Positions 1 to 11,163 are shown, counted from the stretch's first letter. The stretch is 64,000 bases of DNA from Heterohyrax brucei (GCA_028571685.1 CM053142.1:129882796-129946795), one strand, 5' to 3'. Made by a program: numbers and translations. Notes: generated from the letters alone by a model not told the origin.

Positions 1-99
1 AGAAGTCTGCCCTAACCATCTATTATTTATGTGTACCACCTCTTTCCTATTACTCTGAAACTCCTTGTTATGCTTTATATTCTTCATAGTAGTTACCCA

Positions 100-260
100 C
101 CCCAAACCTGCTGTTGTTGCATTGATTCAGACTCATAGTAACATGATAGGACAGAGTGAAACTGCCCTACAGACTTTCCAAGGAGCTCTTGGTAGATTTT
201 CACTGTCGACCTTTTGGTTAGCAGCCATAAAACTTCACCACCACACCACCATGGTTTCCA
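100..260 (-). mobile_element. Afrotherian tRNA-like SINE
   Basis: Reads as the reverse complement of the SINE: the 3' core (GATTCAGACTCATAGTAAC) lies at the left, the B-box region (ACCTTTTGGTTAGCAGCC) near 211-229 and the head (CACCACCATGG) at the right. It is near full length and clearly diverged. A small open frame across it (65-331) is a by-product of the repeat, not a gene. Confidence 0.85.
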
Positions 261-330
261 GAGTAGTGACAGCTATTCAGTATTATTTTGTTTGCAGTTT
301 TTTTTGCCTTGCTCCTCTGATTAGAGCATA

Positions 331-1085
331 AACTTCATGATAACAGTGCCTAGTCTGGCCCCAGGTTGCCTACTGCATTGCCAGTTTCTGGGACATCACA
401 GATGCTCAGAACTTGCAGAGGGGAAAATTACTCAGGATGGTATCTGCTTCACAAACTTTTCTTTCCCTGTTAGCACAACTCTCATGGCTTATTGGGTTAT
501 AAGACCTCCTTCTTAGGAAGCAGACGAGTAGGGGGAATGAGGTCGAAAAGCTTATCATTGCAGCAGCTAGAAGCTGGTATTTCTTTTTTTGTCTTATGGT
601 ATCAACCTCTGAAAAGGCATTTTATAGGGCCCGATGCTCTGTCTCCAACAAGAATGAAAGTTCTATTTCAGAGATGCCTGAAGCACAAAGGTCTTGGCTA
701 CATTTCAAGGTATCATGTTTTCTCCTGGCACAAGCACGTACCCAGAAACCTGGATAAAATTCTATACTGGACAGTCCAGGAGCCGCCAAAACTCACAACT
801 TGTAAGCAAGCTGACCGAAACAAATGAGAAGGCAGACTTCTTAAAAAAAAAAAAAATTCTTTTTGACCAATAAATTCCAATAATCTAAAAGTCTGTATGG
901 AAATAAATGACCTTGGAGTTAGAAAATCTGGAAGACTTTGAACGTTTGACAGAGAACTGGACACAGAGAACTGTTACTTTGAGTGCAGCAAATTTAGAAT
1001 GTTTTCAGCTAGCTTAGCATGTTTGTTCAAGTATAGCTGAAATGACAGGGGTTGGTAGTATTGTGGGACAATCATAGGACTTGCA
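331..1085. other. Unassigned sequence
   Basis: No repeat family or gene is recognised. A run of about a dozen A residues lies near 843-855. The 111-codon open frame at 492-827 has no recognisable domain and is most likely chance. Confidence 0.4.
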
Positions 1086-1091
1086 GCTAAA

Positions 1092-1165
1092 TCACCACCA
1101 CTACCAGTTGCTGCCAGTCAATTCCAACGCACACCTACCTCATGTGTGTCCGTGTAGCTACTTCT
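1092..1165 (-). mobile_element. Fragment of an extended afrotherian SINE
   Basis: CCAGTTGCTGCCAGTCAATTCCAAC followed by CATGTGTGTC matches the reverse complement of the 3' end of the longer SINE type seen at 30467-30675. Only the 3' end is present, so the copy is 5'-truncated. Confidence 0.6.
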
Positions 1166-1373
1166 AGCCAAAGAATCTAACAGCATGAATTGCCCTTTCT
1201 TGAGATGGAGAAGTGAAGCAGCAAATTGTGGCTGATGTTATGTGTGCAAATTGCATCAAGATGCTTAGTTAATATTAATCTGAGTGAAGATGTTATGAAG
1301 GCAGTTGGATAAATGAATTGTTCATGACAGATACTCAGGTGTGAGAGATAGATTTGATAACCATTAATGCAGG

Positions 1374-1891
1374 TGAGGAACTGGTGGTTCAGTGGTAAAA
1401 TTCTCACCTTCCATGTGAGAGACCAGGAGATGCTGGTGGTGTAGTGGTTAAGTGCTATGTCGACCAAAAGGTCGACAGTTTAAATCCATCAGGTGCTCTT
1501 TGGAAACTCTGTGGGGCAATTCTACTCTGACCTACAGATCACTATGAGTCAGAATCAACTCAGCAGCAGTGGCTTATTTTATTTACTGCATTAGAGACCA
1601 GGGTTTGATCCCAGCCAATCCGCCTCATGCACAGCCACCTCATCTGTCAGTGGGGCTCACACGTTGCTAGGACGCCAAACAGGCTTCAGCAGAGCTTCCA
1701 GGTGAAGATGGACCAAGAAGAAAGGTCTATTGATTTGCTTCCAACAGTCAGCCACTGAAAGCACAGTGGATCACAGTGGCCTTATCCAACCCAGTGTGGG
1801 GATGGCACAGGAACCAGCAGCTTTTTATTATATTGTGCCTGAGGTTGCCATGAACTGGAGGCTGGGCCAAGGACAGCTAAACAACAACAAC
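1374..1891 (+). mobile_element. tRNA-Gly-headed SINE, interrupted by another SINE
   Basis: The head (GGTGGTTCAGTGGTAAAATT, then CTCACCTTCCATG) resembles the 5' half of tRNA-Gly with its A box, and the B-box part (GGGTTTGATCCCAGCCAA) resumes at about 1601 after the inserted SINE. A non-tRNA body follows to about 1836. The 3' end (GTTGCCATGA near 1842, then CAGCTAAACAACAACAAC at 1875-1891) is like the RTE LINE tail. A better preserved member of the family is at 17408-17755. The SINE at 1428-1592 splits the tRNA-like head and is therefore younger. Confidence 0.75.
1428..1592 (+). mobile_element. Afrotherian SINE nested in the tRNA-Gly SINE
   Basis: Starts at GATGCTGGTGGTGTAGTGGTTAAG and ends in the CACTATGAGTCAGAATCAAC core plus a T-rich tail. 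It is flanked by the target-site repeat AGAGACCAGG at 1418-1427 and 1593-1602 (10 of 10), which fixes both ends and shows it was inserted into the older SINE. Confidence 0.9.
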
Positions 1892-2162
1892 ATGCTAGAC
1901 TAGAAAATCCAAATCCATTGCAGTTGAGACACAATAAGGAGAAGGCCCCGTAGACAGTTCCTACAAGGAAGGGGTTTCCATTTTTACACACACGAACCAC
2001 CGCCTCTGTAAAGAGTTTCTTTGTTTTGTTCCACTTCCTCTGTGTTCACCCATCATTTTCTTTCAGCTGGTAAGAAGAAAGAAGAAGATAAAAATCAAGA
2101 ATGTATAAACTTTAACCATTTCTAATACTCAGCATAAAACTTCTTGTGTCTACCCCATTTAT

Positions 2163-2250
2163 GTTTTCTATAACGGGGTCAGTTCTACCCTGGCTCCTAA
2201 GGATCACTGTGAGTAGGATCCGACTCAATGGCACTTGGCTTTAACATATG
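2163..2250 (+). mobile_element. SINE 3' fragment
   Basis: GGGTCAGTTCTACCCTGG, then ATCACTGTGAGTAGGATCCG and CAATGGCACTTGGC, is the 3' third of an afrotherian SINE. The tRNA-like head is missing. Confidence 0.65.
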
Positions 2251-2544
2251 AATATTCTCTTTTCTTCTGAGTGTTTATGAGTATTTCAGATCCCTGCAAC
2301 TGCGATCACCCATCTTCTCAGCTTCTCCTGCTCTGGATGTAGTCTGGCCACCTGCCAGGCACAGCAGAGCACTGTAATTGCTTCACCACATGTCCAAGGG
2401 GTCCCCAAGGTGTGCAGTTCCACGCCTAACCTTGCTGTCAGCACTTGGTGAGCCCACATGCTTCTCAGCTTGCTGGGTCATCAGGAGGCAGTCATAGCTC
2501 TGGACTTCTGTTTTCACTCAAAGTACAACTCCAACTTGTTGCAT

Positions 2545-3395
2545 TGTAGATGGGTGCCATCAAGTCAGCTCCAATTCATAGTGACTTTATGTATAACAGG
2601 AGTCCTGGTGGCATAGTCATTAAGTGCTACAGCTGTTAACCAAAAGGTCAGGAGTTTGAATCGCCCAGCTGTTCCTTGGAAACTCTATGGAGCAGCTCTA
2701 CTCTGTCCTATAGAGTCACTGTGAGTTGGAATTGACTTGAGAGCAATGAATTTTATCTGCAACAGGACAAAATATTCCCCGGTCCTGCACTATCCTGGTA
2801 ATTGTTGCTCTGAGCCCTTTGTAGCTGCCACTGTGTCAATTTATCTCCTTGAGAGTCACCCTCTACTTTGCCAAGCATGATGTCCTTCTCTAAGAACTGA
2901 CCTCTCTTGATAACTTGTCCAAAATAAGTGACATGAATTCTCACCATTCTTGATTCTAAGGAGTATTCTGGCTGTACTTCCTTCAGGACAGCTTTGTTCA
3001 TTCTTCTAGCAGTTCAAGGTACATTCAACATCCTTCACCAGCACCACAATTTGAATGTGTCAGTTCCTTCAGGTGTCTAACTGTTACATGTGTATAAGAT
3101 GATGGAAAAGACTAAGGCTTAGATCTGGCACATCTGAGCTATTAAAACAACATCTATACTTCTTAATACTTGGAAGATATCTTTCGTGACGGAGCTCCTG
3201 ATGCAATGTGTCTTTGGATTTCTTGGCTGCTGCTTCCATGATTGTTGTTGATTGTTGATCCAAGGGGAATGAGTTCCTTGACAATTTCAATTTCTTGGCC
3301 AGTTATCATAATGTTGTTTATTGATCTAGTTGTGAAGGATTTTTATTTTCTTTATGTTTAGATGCAATCTATCTATACAGGTCCTTATCAGATCT
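2545..3395 (-). mobile_element. RTE/BovB-class LINE, 3' end fragment
   Basis: This is the reverse complement of the RTE 3' end. GTGCCATCAAGTCAGCTCC (3' tail) is at the left, and AAGCATGATGTCCTTCTC, AGGAGTATTCTGGCTGTAC and TTCTTGGCTGCTGCTTCCATG follow in the expected order. The translated strand keeps pieces such as SLESRMVRIHVTYFGQVIKRGQ, the C-terminal region of the RTE reverse transcriptase protein. The copy is 5'-truncated near 3395 and holds a plus-strand SINE at 2600-2750. Confidence 0.85.
2600..2750 (+). mobile_element. SINE nested in RTE
   Basis: GAGTCCTGGTGGCATAGTCATTAAG starts a near full-length SINE. An imperfect target-site repeat, TTTATGTATAACAGG at left and TTTATCTGCAACAGG at right (12 of 15), flanks it, and the RTE sequence continues correctly on each side. 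Confidence 0.85.
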
Positions 3396-3512
3396 TCCCT
3401 GTGGCTTCTGTCTAAGCCATCTTTCACAGAAATGGCAGCATGAACCATGTGACCTTTCCAGGTGCCCAGGGAATTAGGCCCTTGTAAACAGCTGGCTTGT
3501 GTTTTTGTTTTG

Positions 3513-4394
3513 TTAGGTGCTGTTGAGTCAGTGCTGACTAATAGACAGCCTGTGCACAGCAGAATGAAACACTGCCTGATCCCGTGCCATGCCCACAGTT
3601 GTTTTCATGCTTAAGTCCATTGTAGCAGCCACTGTGTCAATCCACCTTGTTGAGGGTCTTCCTCTTTTTTGTTGACCCTCTACTTTAGCAAGCGTGATTT
3701 CCTTCTCCAGGGACAGATCTATCTTGACAACATATCCAAATCATGTAAGACACAAGTCACCCAGTCCTTGTTTCCAAAGAGCACTCTGGTTATACTTATT
3801 CTGGAACAGATCTGTTTGTTCTTTTGGCACTCCATGATACATTCACTATTCTTCTCTAACACCTCAATTCAGTCTTTCATCCTTCTGTCTTCCTTATTCA
3901 TTGTCTAGCTTTCTTATGCATATGATGCCTTTGAAAATACCATGGCTTGGGTCAGGCACACATTAGTCTTCAAAGTGACAGTTTTACTTTTCATCACTTT
4001 AAAAAAATCTTTGGCAGCAGATTTTCCCAATGCAGTGTCTTTTGGTTTCTTGACTACTGCTTCCTTGAGCATTGACTGTAGAAACAAGTAAAATGAAATC
4101 CTTGACAACCTCCATCATTTGTCCATTTATTATGACATTGCTCACTGGTCCAAAGGTGAGGATTATTATTATTTTTTTTATATTGAGGTACAATCAGTAC
4201 TGAAGGCTGTGGTCTTTGACCTTCATCAGTGTTTCAAATCCTCTTCATTGTCAGCAAGCAAGGTTATGTCATCTGCATAACATAGGTTGTTTATGAGTCT
4301 TCCTCCAATCTTGATGCCTTGTTCTTCATATAGTCCAGCTTCTCAGATTATTTGCTTAGCATATAGGTTGAAAAGGGATGGTGACAAGAAGTAG
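3513..4394 (-). mobile_element. RTE LINE, 3' half of a 5'-inverted copy
   Basis: Begins with the RTE tail (GTTAGGTGCTGTTGAGTCAG) and runs through the C-terminal region to the reverse-transcriptase core. The reverse complement of the YADD region lies near 4268-4285 (GTTATGTCATCTGCATAACA) and the FNLYA region near 4360-4380. At about 4394 the match switches strand and continues as the 5' part of the same LINE. It is decayed and has no long open frame. Confidence 0.85.
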
Positions 4395-4925
4395 TCAGTG
4401 AAAACCTAATGAATAGCAATGGAACTTTGTCAGATATAGTGCTGGAAAATCAGTGTACCAGGTTAGAAGACACTCAAAAGACAACTGGGGTAGAGCTGCC
4501 TCCTCAAACTACAGTTGACCTTAATGACATAGACAGAGTAAAGCTTTCAGAACCTTCATTAGCTGAAGCGGTATGACTCAAAATGAGAAGAAGCAGTTGC
4601 AAATATCCATAAATAATCAGAACATGGAAGGTACAAAGTATGAATCTAGGAAAACTGGAAATTGTCAGTGCATAAACATTGATAACCTAGGCATTAATGA
4701 AATGAAATGGGCTGGTATTGGCCATTGTGAATTGAACAATCAAATTATCTACTACACCGGAAGTGAAAACTTGAAGAGGAATGATGTTGCATTCATCATC
4801 AAAAAGGACATTTCATGATCTGTCCTAAGGTCAAATTTATGCACAAACCACTAAGGCCAGAGATGAAGAAATCAAAGATTTTGACTAGCTTCTGAAGCTT
4901 CTGAAGTTTGAAATTAATCAAAGAG
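4395..4925 (+). mobile_element. RTE LINE 5' part (endonuclease), inverted relative to 3513-4394
   Basis: The opening (CAGTGAAAACCTAATGAATAG) is the end of the RTE 5' leader. An open frame at 4573-4818 encodes the start of the apurinic/apyrimidinic-type endonuclease; residues INIDNLGINEMKWAGIGH and NDVAFIIKKDIS match the family. After 4818 the similarity continues with a gap (CAAATTTATGCACAAACCAC). Lying head-to-head with the preceding reverse-strand 3' part suggests 5' inversion by twin priming. Confidence 0.8.
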
Positions 4926-6745
4926 CTGGCCTGGGAGCTCCAAAATCTACCTCATATGGCTTGATGTTCAGCAGTGCTCTGGTGATTCCTTGTCTCTGCT
5001 GGTCTTTGACCTTTTGGAAATGTCCACATAGCCAGTAGTGTGCTAGAAATGTTACTGGAAAAAGCACTAGATTCTTGTTACCTGCCCCAGAAGCCAGTCA
5101 CTGAGACAGGTTTTTGGGTGAGTGATCAAAGGCTTTGCTATCATTAATATCGTCATTATTATCCACATCCTGCCAGCAAGAACATGGGGAACAGACAGCA
5201 TTGTTTATTCTCCAGGCCTATCCATATTGGTCCGGCAGATCCAGAGGTTCTATAGGGGTAGATGGGTGCTGTGCACCAGCAAAGTGCCTTGGAAGAACAA
5301 TGGGGGGGGTGGAGGGGGCCCCCATCCCGCAGCTGGCTGGCTGAGTATGCCTATCAAAAGCTGGGGTCCAGAGCCCTCCACTGTCTCTGACTTGATGGCA
5401 CCTCTACCTCAGCCTCTGCTTGCCTCCGTTTATCTGAGGTACCTAAAGAGAGCTGCAAACGCTGCAAAGGTTGCTATCTCAGTGGCTCCTGTCAGTTCAT
5501 CTGTGACTTCCTACCATAGCCTAGTTGAAGGAAGCCAGAAAATTTTATGACAGGAGAAAAGACAAGAAGAAAGTCAATTCTACAAAAAGCAGTAATCCTG
5601 GCTGTCTATTTTAACTTCCCTTTTTAAAATCAGGATGTCAAAACTTGTCCCCTGTTTCAGAGCTGCACACAATGGTGTGCTGGAACCAGTCTGTAAGAAC
5701 TCTCATGACCTATGTGGCATCCCTTCCCAAATCTATGTTCAGCAATGTCATGTGGTAACTTCAAATCAGCCATGGGATGAATATTTACACCACAGTGATT
5801 CTTTTTAATGGTTGGTTTTTCTACTGTTAATGACATATACTAGAAACCTACTGGGTCTGATTTAAGGTCACCACACCACTAGCATTATCTGTTCATAGTC
5901 CATAAAAGTAAAATTCTGGGTTTCTCCAACATGGAAAGCATCCAATTTGGGGGCTTACACCTGGCTGGTGAGTAAAGTGGCATGTGAGGACGTGAGAGAA
6001 AAAGGGCAGTTAAGCCTGCTGAATACTGAGATCTCAGAGGGCCCTTGAGTACCTGGAAGATAAACGCTAGCACTGAGTATCTGGTGCATCTCCTTCAACC
6101 AACATTTATCAAGCATCTTTACTGGAGACAGATTCATGTTAGCCTCTAACGGGTAAAGGAAAGATGTTCCACAGGAACCTGGCCTTCTCAAAGTTAATAG
6201 TTGAGTTGAGCAGTTGTTTAAAACAGTCCTGTCTCTGTCTCTTTCCTGGTTCTTGAGGAGCACTCTCATATCTTTCTGGGACCTACCACAGAACTGTGTG
6301 ATGTGCTGCAGGTGCTGTGTGCAGAGGTCTGAGAATTCTTGGGGAAGGCTGGGAGGCCACATCTGGAGGACTGCCTGGAGGTGCCTGCCTTCTCCACAGT
6401 CAGAGCCCAGGGAAGGCTGGCAAGTTCATCATTCCCAGACAAGAAAATATGTGCTACTTAGGAGGCTGATACTAGTGTTACAGCAACCTCAGGTAATGTT
6501 AGTCAGAGTTCACGCTGAACAGAGAAAGGGGATGAAAGACTATAACTGACATGAAACCTTACTTTATTAGGCAGCTGATTTTATTTTTATTTAATTTTTT
6601 TAACAGCAAAAGTAGGACAGTACCTACCATGGGTAGGCGTCAACATATTTTGTATCATCCTAAGACTGCAGAGGTAATCGGTACCCGGAGCCCCACTTCT
6701 TTTCCTGTTTGTTATTTATTTTAAGTATGACATACGTATGCACAG
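4926..6745. other. Mostly unassigned sequence
   Basis: No gene recognised. A G-rich run lies at about 5302-5322. The stretch near 6070-6215 (CAACCAACATTTATCAAGCATC) weakly resembles an ancient LINE2-like repeat. The 142-codon frame at 5122-5550 shows no domain I know and is overlapped by a second frame; I treat both as chance. Confidence 0.4.
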
Positions 6746-6747
6746 AT

Positions 6748-7119
6748 GTGGTTGCTGTGCGCCATCAAGTAGATTCTGACTACTGTCTGACAGAATGGAA
6801 ACTCTAGTGGCACACTGAGAGCTACAACTGCTAACAAAAAGGTGGGTAGTTTGAATGCACTAGGTGCCCCTAGGAAACCCTGTGGAGCAGTTCTATTCTG
6901 TTCTGTAGTGTTGCTATGAGTTAGAACTGACTCAACGGCACTGGTTTTTGTTTTCGTTTTTTTAATATGGCAGAATAGAACTGCCTTACAGGGTGTCTTA
7001 TGCTGTAATCTTTATGGGGGTAGATTGACAGGTCTTTTCTCCACAGGAATGGCTAGTGGGTTCCAACCCACCTTTCATTTAGTGACCAAGAGCTTAATCA
7101 TTGTATCACCAGTGATCCT
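6748..7119 (-). mobile_element. Reverse-strand SINE split by another SINE
   Basis: The 3' end (GTGCGCCATCAAGTAGATTCTG) is at 6758-6779, and the body resumes after the inserted element at about 6967 (GGCAGAATAGAACTGCC) and runs to ATCACCAGTGATCC. It is the subtype with an extra middle segment (CTGTAATCTTTATGG), also seen at 11497-11667 and 44257-44447. Confidence 0.75.
6796..6966 (+). mobile_element. SINE nested in SINE
   Basis: GGAAACTCTAGTGGCACACTG to the T-rich tail at 6950-6963. Flanking GACAGAATGG (about 6789-6798) and GGCAGAATAG (about 6967-6976) look like a decayed target-site repeat and mark where the host SINE resumes. Confidence 0.75.
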
Positions 7120-7574
7120 TTCTTTTATATATAATTGAATCCAATTTGGACTTTCGTAGGCAGAAGGACCAAAGAAAGAAACAGAGTGCTTCTTTCTGAC
7201 TTCCTACATGTGTCTCTAAGCACTTCCACATACCCTTTAAAAATAACCAGACACTCTATAGCAGGAATCTATAAGCTCTGCCCCATGTGCCAAACCTTAA
7301 TCATCACCTGTTTGTGCAAATAAAATTTAATTGAACAAACAATGCACATGCGTTAGTGTATTGTCTATGACGACTTTCACGCTGAGTTCAGGAATTGTGG
7401 CAGAGACTTGGGTGACCTACAAACCCTAACATTTTTACTGTCTGGTCCTTTACAGAGTAAAGTTTGTCAAGTACTACTCTTTAGAAACATAATTTCTTTG
7501 TGCAATAATTCAACTGAAAAACAGATCTTTCCTCTTAAAGACTGATTTTATAATTCCTCACTATTTCTTGTCAA
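7120..7574. other. Unassigned sequence
   Basis: A/T-rich sequence without a recognisable repeat or gene. Confidence 0.4.
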
Positions 7575-7590
7575 AAAAGCCTGTTTGACA

Positions 7591-8253
7591 TCTGGGGTCT
7601 TAAAAGCTGCCAAGCTGACATCTGAAGGTACAGCAAATGGTCCCAACTCAGCAGGAACGGATGATCACCAAGGACCAAAATGACATGGGAGAAAGAGAAT
7701 CCAGAAGACAGACCCACATGAGTGGGTGACTACATCGACTTGTGACTGGGAGAACTGGATGGTGCCTGGCCACCACCAGTGATAGCCATGACGGAGTTCA
7801 CAAAGTTGAGTCTCACTGGCAACACAAGAATATAAAGGGGCGTACCCCGAGATCTCCATTAAAAGACCACATTTGATGGTCTAGGGGTCTTGGGGTTCCC
7901 CTCGGAGCATGGTTCCTGGCCCTGATGCTGCCCCTGTCCATAAATCATAATGGAGGTCCACTCTTGGGACAGGAATGGATTGGGCTTGGTGACACAGAGT
8001 GACCATATTGTGTGTGCACCTTATGGTTCTATGCATCCACAGGATGTGGTCCCGCTGACCTCTTACTGGAGGTTGGGGAGTGGGTGGAGAGGAGGGGATA
8101 GGAGTTTGTTGGGAGGATGAGACATGTATGGAGCAGAGAGGAAGAGTGTGCTGTCAGCAGGCAGGGAGGGCAGTGGGAGCTGCATATAGGTGGGCATGCA
8201 AATTTATGTGGGAATGTGTATTTTCACTCAATCATCATTATCATCATCATAAT
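7591..8253 (+). mobile_element. L1 LINE, 5'-truncated 3' end
   Basis: Starts at TCTGGGGTCTTAAAAGCTGC and is nearly collinear with 56838-57497, the 3' end of the longer L1 in this window. It ends in CACTCAATCATCATTATC with an ATC-rich tail instead of a pure A tail. The target-site repeat AAAGCCTGTTTGACA (7576-7590) and AAAGCCTCTTTGACA (8254-8268) differs at one base and fixes the ends. It is untranslated 3' sequence only. Confidence 0.9.
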
Positions 8254-8269
8254 AAAGCCTCTTTGACAT

Positions 8270-8895
8270 TAATTTTGACCAGATTTGTGTTTTGATCACA
8301 GATTTTCATGGGCTATCTGACAACAGCTGAACGGAATTTAAAAATAGAATTTTACTTATAGAATCTACAGTGCTACTTCCCCTAAAGTGTGCTGACTATT
8401 GAGATTTCAAGTGTGTGGAATTTTTAACTTACAAGGAGGGGAATCAGAGTAATTCTAAACCAAACTAGTGGTACCAGTGTCACATGTAAATCTTATACAC
8501 ATAACCTAGTCACATGGAAAGAATTCATTTCACAGTAGAGACATGATTCCAAACTGTAATTAAGCTAATTGATTATTTCACATGTTTAGTCTACTCGGCT
8601 TGATAAAAAAATAGTGGAAAAGCTTATGCAGCAGATCTGTAAGTTAATCATAAACAGCTTCTGGCTTTGTGTTGCCTAAAAACCAAAGTGTCGTCCTGGT
8701 TGGAGTACTGCAGGGCTCTGTGGTTTCTTCGTTCTGCAGATTGTGTAGCTCTCTTCTGATAACATGCAAGTGTAAAGTGCTCTTCTGTTTGAAAGTGAAC
8801 CCAGTGCTATCACAGAGACCCTAGCACTACAGGGTATTTTGTAAGAGTGGGGTAGGTGGATGAGGTCCCCACGTGTTATGGCCCTGTAGTCTCTC
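8270..8895. other. Unassigned sequence
   Basis: Nothing recognised; ordinary base composition and no long open frame. Confidence 0.4.
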
Positions 8896-9056
8896 AGGTC
8901 TCATTTCCCAGCGCTCTGCCCATGACTGCTCTGCCCATGACTCGCTCTGGCCGCTCTCCAAGGTGTTCCTCAAATGTTTGCCAGCCTGCTTTTGCCTTTC
9001 CTTAGAGTTCCCACTGACTGTTACTTCCTTTCGCTAAATATCTGCTTGGCTTTGGA

Positions 9057-9908
9057 ATAGTTTTCTGGGGTGCTGTAACAAAATACCACAAACTGGATGT
9101 CATGGATTGAATTGTGTCCCACCCAAAATGTGTGTAGCCTTTTGGCTAGGCCAGGATTTCAGCAATTTTGTGATGTTCATCTGTGTTGGGAACTCTGCCG
9201 ACACGGTGTTAATGAGGGGGTTGGGTGCAGTTGTATGGGCGGGGGCAGGGTGTGAGAATGTATTGTGCCTTGAGGCAATCTTTTGGGATATAGCGGAAAG
9301 AAAAGCCAGCAGAGAGTTGGGGACCTCTTATCACTATGAAGCAGTGCTGGGAGCAGATTGCGTTCTTTGGAAAAGACTCAGGATGCGTGTGCATCGGAAG
9401 TTCCCAGTCCAGGGGAAAATTGATGACAAGGACCTTCCTCCAGAGTTAACAGAAAAAGCTTTCCCCTGGAACTCACGCCATAATTTGAACTTTTAACCTG
9501 CTGGACTATGACAAAATAACATTTCTCTCTTTAAAGCCATCCATTTGTGGTATCTTTGTTAAAGCAGCACTAAATGACTAAGACATTGGGTAACTTATGT
9601 GAAAAATTTACTATCTCACAGTTCTGAGGGTAGGAATCCAAATTCGGGGTATTGGCCGTGTAGATTCCTTCTGAAGGCTCTGAAGGAGAATCTGCTCCCT
9701 GCCTTTCTCCTGGGGTCTGATAACAGCACAGGAACCTGGCTGTTCCTTGGTTTGCAGCTCTGCCTCCAGCAGTCTCTGCCTCCCGTGTCACGTGACCGTC
9801 TGCCCTCGGTGCCTGTGTCTTTGACCATGCTTTCAATGAAAGTCACATTCATAGGTAGGGTTAACACTTGGGAGTGTCTTTTGGGGGGACACAATTCAAA
9901 CTATAACA
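9057..9908 (-). mobile_element. MaLR-type solo LTR (fossil), outer copy
   Basis: An ERVL-MaLR/MLT1-like LTR on the reverse strand. The right-hand LTR end (GCTGTAACAAAATACCACA) is at 9072-9090 and the left-hand LTR end (GGGGGGACACAATTCAAACT) near 9883-9902. It is a broken, old copy with no internal retroviral region. A complete younger LTR of the opposite orientation is inserted at 9098-9585. Confidence 0.7.
9098..9585 (+). mobile_element. MaLR-type solo LTR (fossil), inner copy
   Basis: A whole-looking LTR of about 488 bases with TG...CA ends (TGTCATGGATTG ... ACTAAGACA), same family type as 25839-26342. It is flanked by CTGGA and TTGGG, an approximate 5-base target-site repeat as usual for ERVL. 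It interrupts the outer LTR, so it is younger. The 129-codon open frame inside it (9107-9496) is an LTR by-product with no known domain. Confidence 0.75.
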
Positions 9909-10324
9909 GCTCTCTAACTTGCCTGAGGGATCTACTTAAATGTCACATTAACAGAGAAGCTGTTTCTAATTATCTTTTATAACAGAGCACCCTACCTTAT
10001 CTCTGTTACTCTATCCTTCTTGCTTTCTAATTTTAAAATAGTTGCATTCATTGTTGCCTGGAACAATATATATTTATTCATTTTGGACTCTCTTATTCTA
10101 CCTTTGAAGGCAGACACTTTGATTTATTCACTGCTGGACTCCTACCTCCTGGAACTGATGTCCGGCACATAGCAGACAGGTGGTTAATAAACGCTTGGAG
10201 CAGCTGAATCTGTGTTGGTGTATGTGGTGAAGCTTGCTTTCCATGTAGAAAGGAGGAAGCATGAGAAGCATCGTGGTTATACATAGTAAGCCTTCCAAAT
10301 GTACCTTAGGTCTCCATTTTATTT

Positions 10325-10552
10325 ACAGCAGTGAAGTGAAGCCATTAAGAATACATATTTAATTCACAGACCTGAGTTCATGTGTCTTAGCTCTACCATT
10401 TAATAGCTATGTTTGTACCACTCTCCAATCCTCCATTTCTTCATCTGAAAATGAATGTAATAGTACTTATTTCATAATTTTTTTAAAAAATTAGATGAGA
10501 CAATAAATGCAAAACGCTTAACTTGGCATATAATATATACTTAAAAACCCTA
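10325..10552 (+). mobile_element. MIR SINE
   Basis: Matches the mammalian-wide MIR in order: GACCTGAGTTCATGTGTC, CTACCATTTAATAGCTATG, CATTTCTTCATCTGAAAATG and TAGATGAGACAATAAATG. Old and diverged, as is normal for this family. Confidence 0.7.
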
Positions 10553-11163
10553 TCTTTGTTATTTTGAAAATACTTCAATAGTGTTTATGTTTTAGTCCAA
10601 GGTAACCATCATCAGATTCCTGAATCTGGACCAGTATCATGCAACTAGCTACTGTTCCAGAACTGTTACTGAGATTCAGGGTAACTCATGAAAGTGAGTA
10701 AATGGTACATTGAAGACCAGGTTGTAACAGTGCTAAGCAAAAAGTGGAGATCAGTTTGACTGAGGGCACATGTGTTTGGTATTTTTTCCTATACAGAGAC
10801 TTTTAAACTTTTATTTAGTCAATGTAATGAGCCTTTTCCAATATTTATTTTTAGATTTTTGTACAACTCTTAGAAAGGTTCTTTTCACTCTAACAAAAAT
10901 ATATCACTTTTTTCTAAAATTTTAATTGTTTATTTTTCACATACAAGTCTTTGACCTGTTTAGCATTTATTTTGACTGGGGTGATTTAGTTTTGTTTTTT
11001 TAAAAATAGTTTTCCATATATCCTTAACTAAATAAACCATCTTTTCTTCAACTAATCTGAAATACTATTTTACCGAATTTTTTTTTTTTTAATGTCTTAG
11101 ATTTTGACTTTCTTTTCCAGTATTACAGAGTTGACAGCTTACGGTGGATAAGACCATTTAATA

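Larger units (their letters stand above)
8900..10205 (+). mobile_element. L2 LINE 3' end, interrupted by two LTRs
   Basis: The parts at about 8900-9056 and 9909-10205 together resemble the 3' end of the ancient mammalian L2. CCTGAGGGATCTACTTAAATG, then CACATTAACAGAGAAGCTGTTTC, is the typical stretch, and the copy ends with AAGGCAGACACTTTG, GGCACATAGCAGACAGGTGG and TTAATAAACGC. The LTR pair at 9057-9908 sits between the two halves, so L2 is the oldest layer. Confidence 0.65.

Noticed and set aside
1374-1428. tRNA-Gly-like sequence as a possible tRNA gene
   Set aside because: Only a diverged head is present, broken by a SINE and followed by a SINE body with an RTE-like tail, so it is a SINE.
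5122-5550. 142-codon open frame as a gene
   Set aside because: No domain, no exon signals, overlapped by another frame and includes a G-run low-complexity stretch.
9107-9496. 129-codon open frame as a gene
   Set aside because: It lies entirely inside an LTR and has no known domain.
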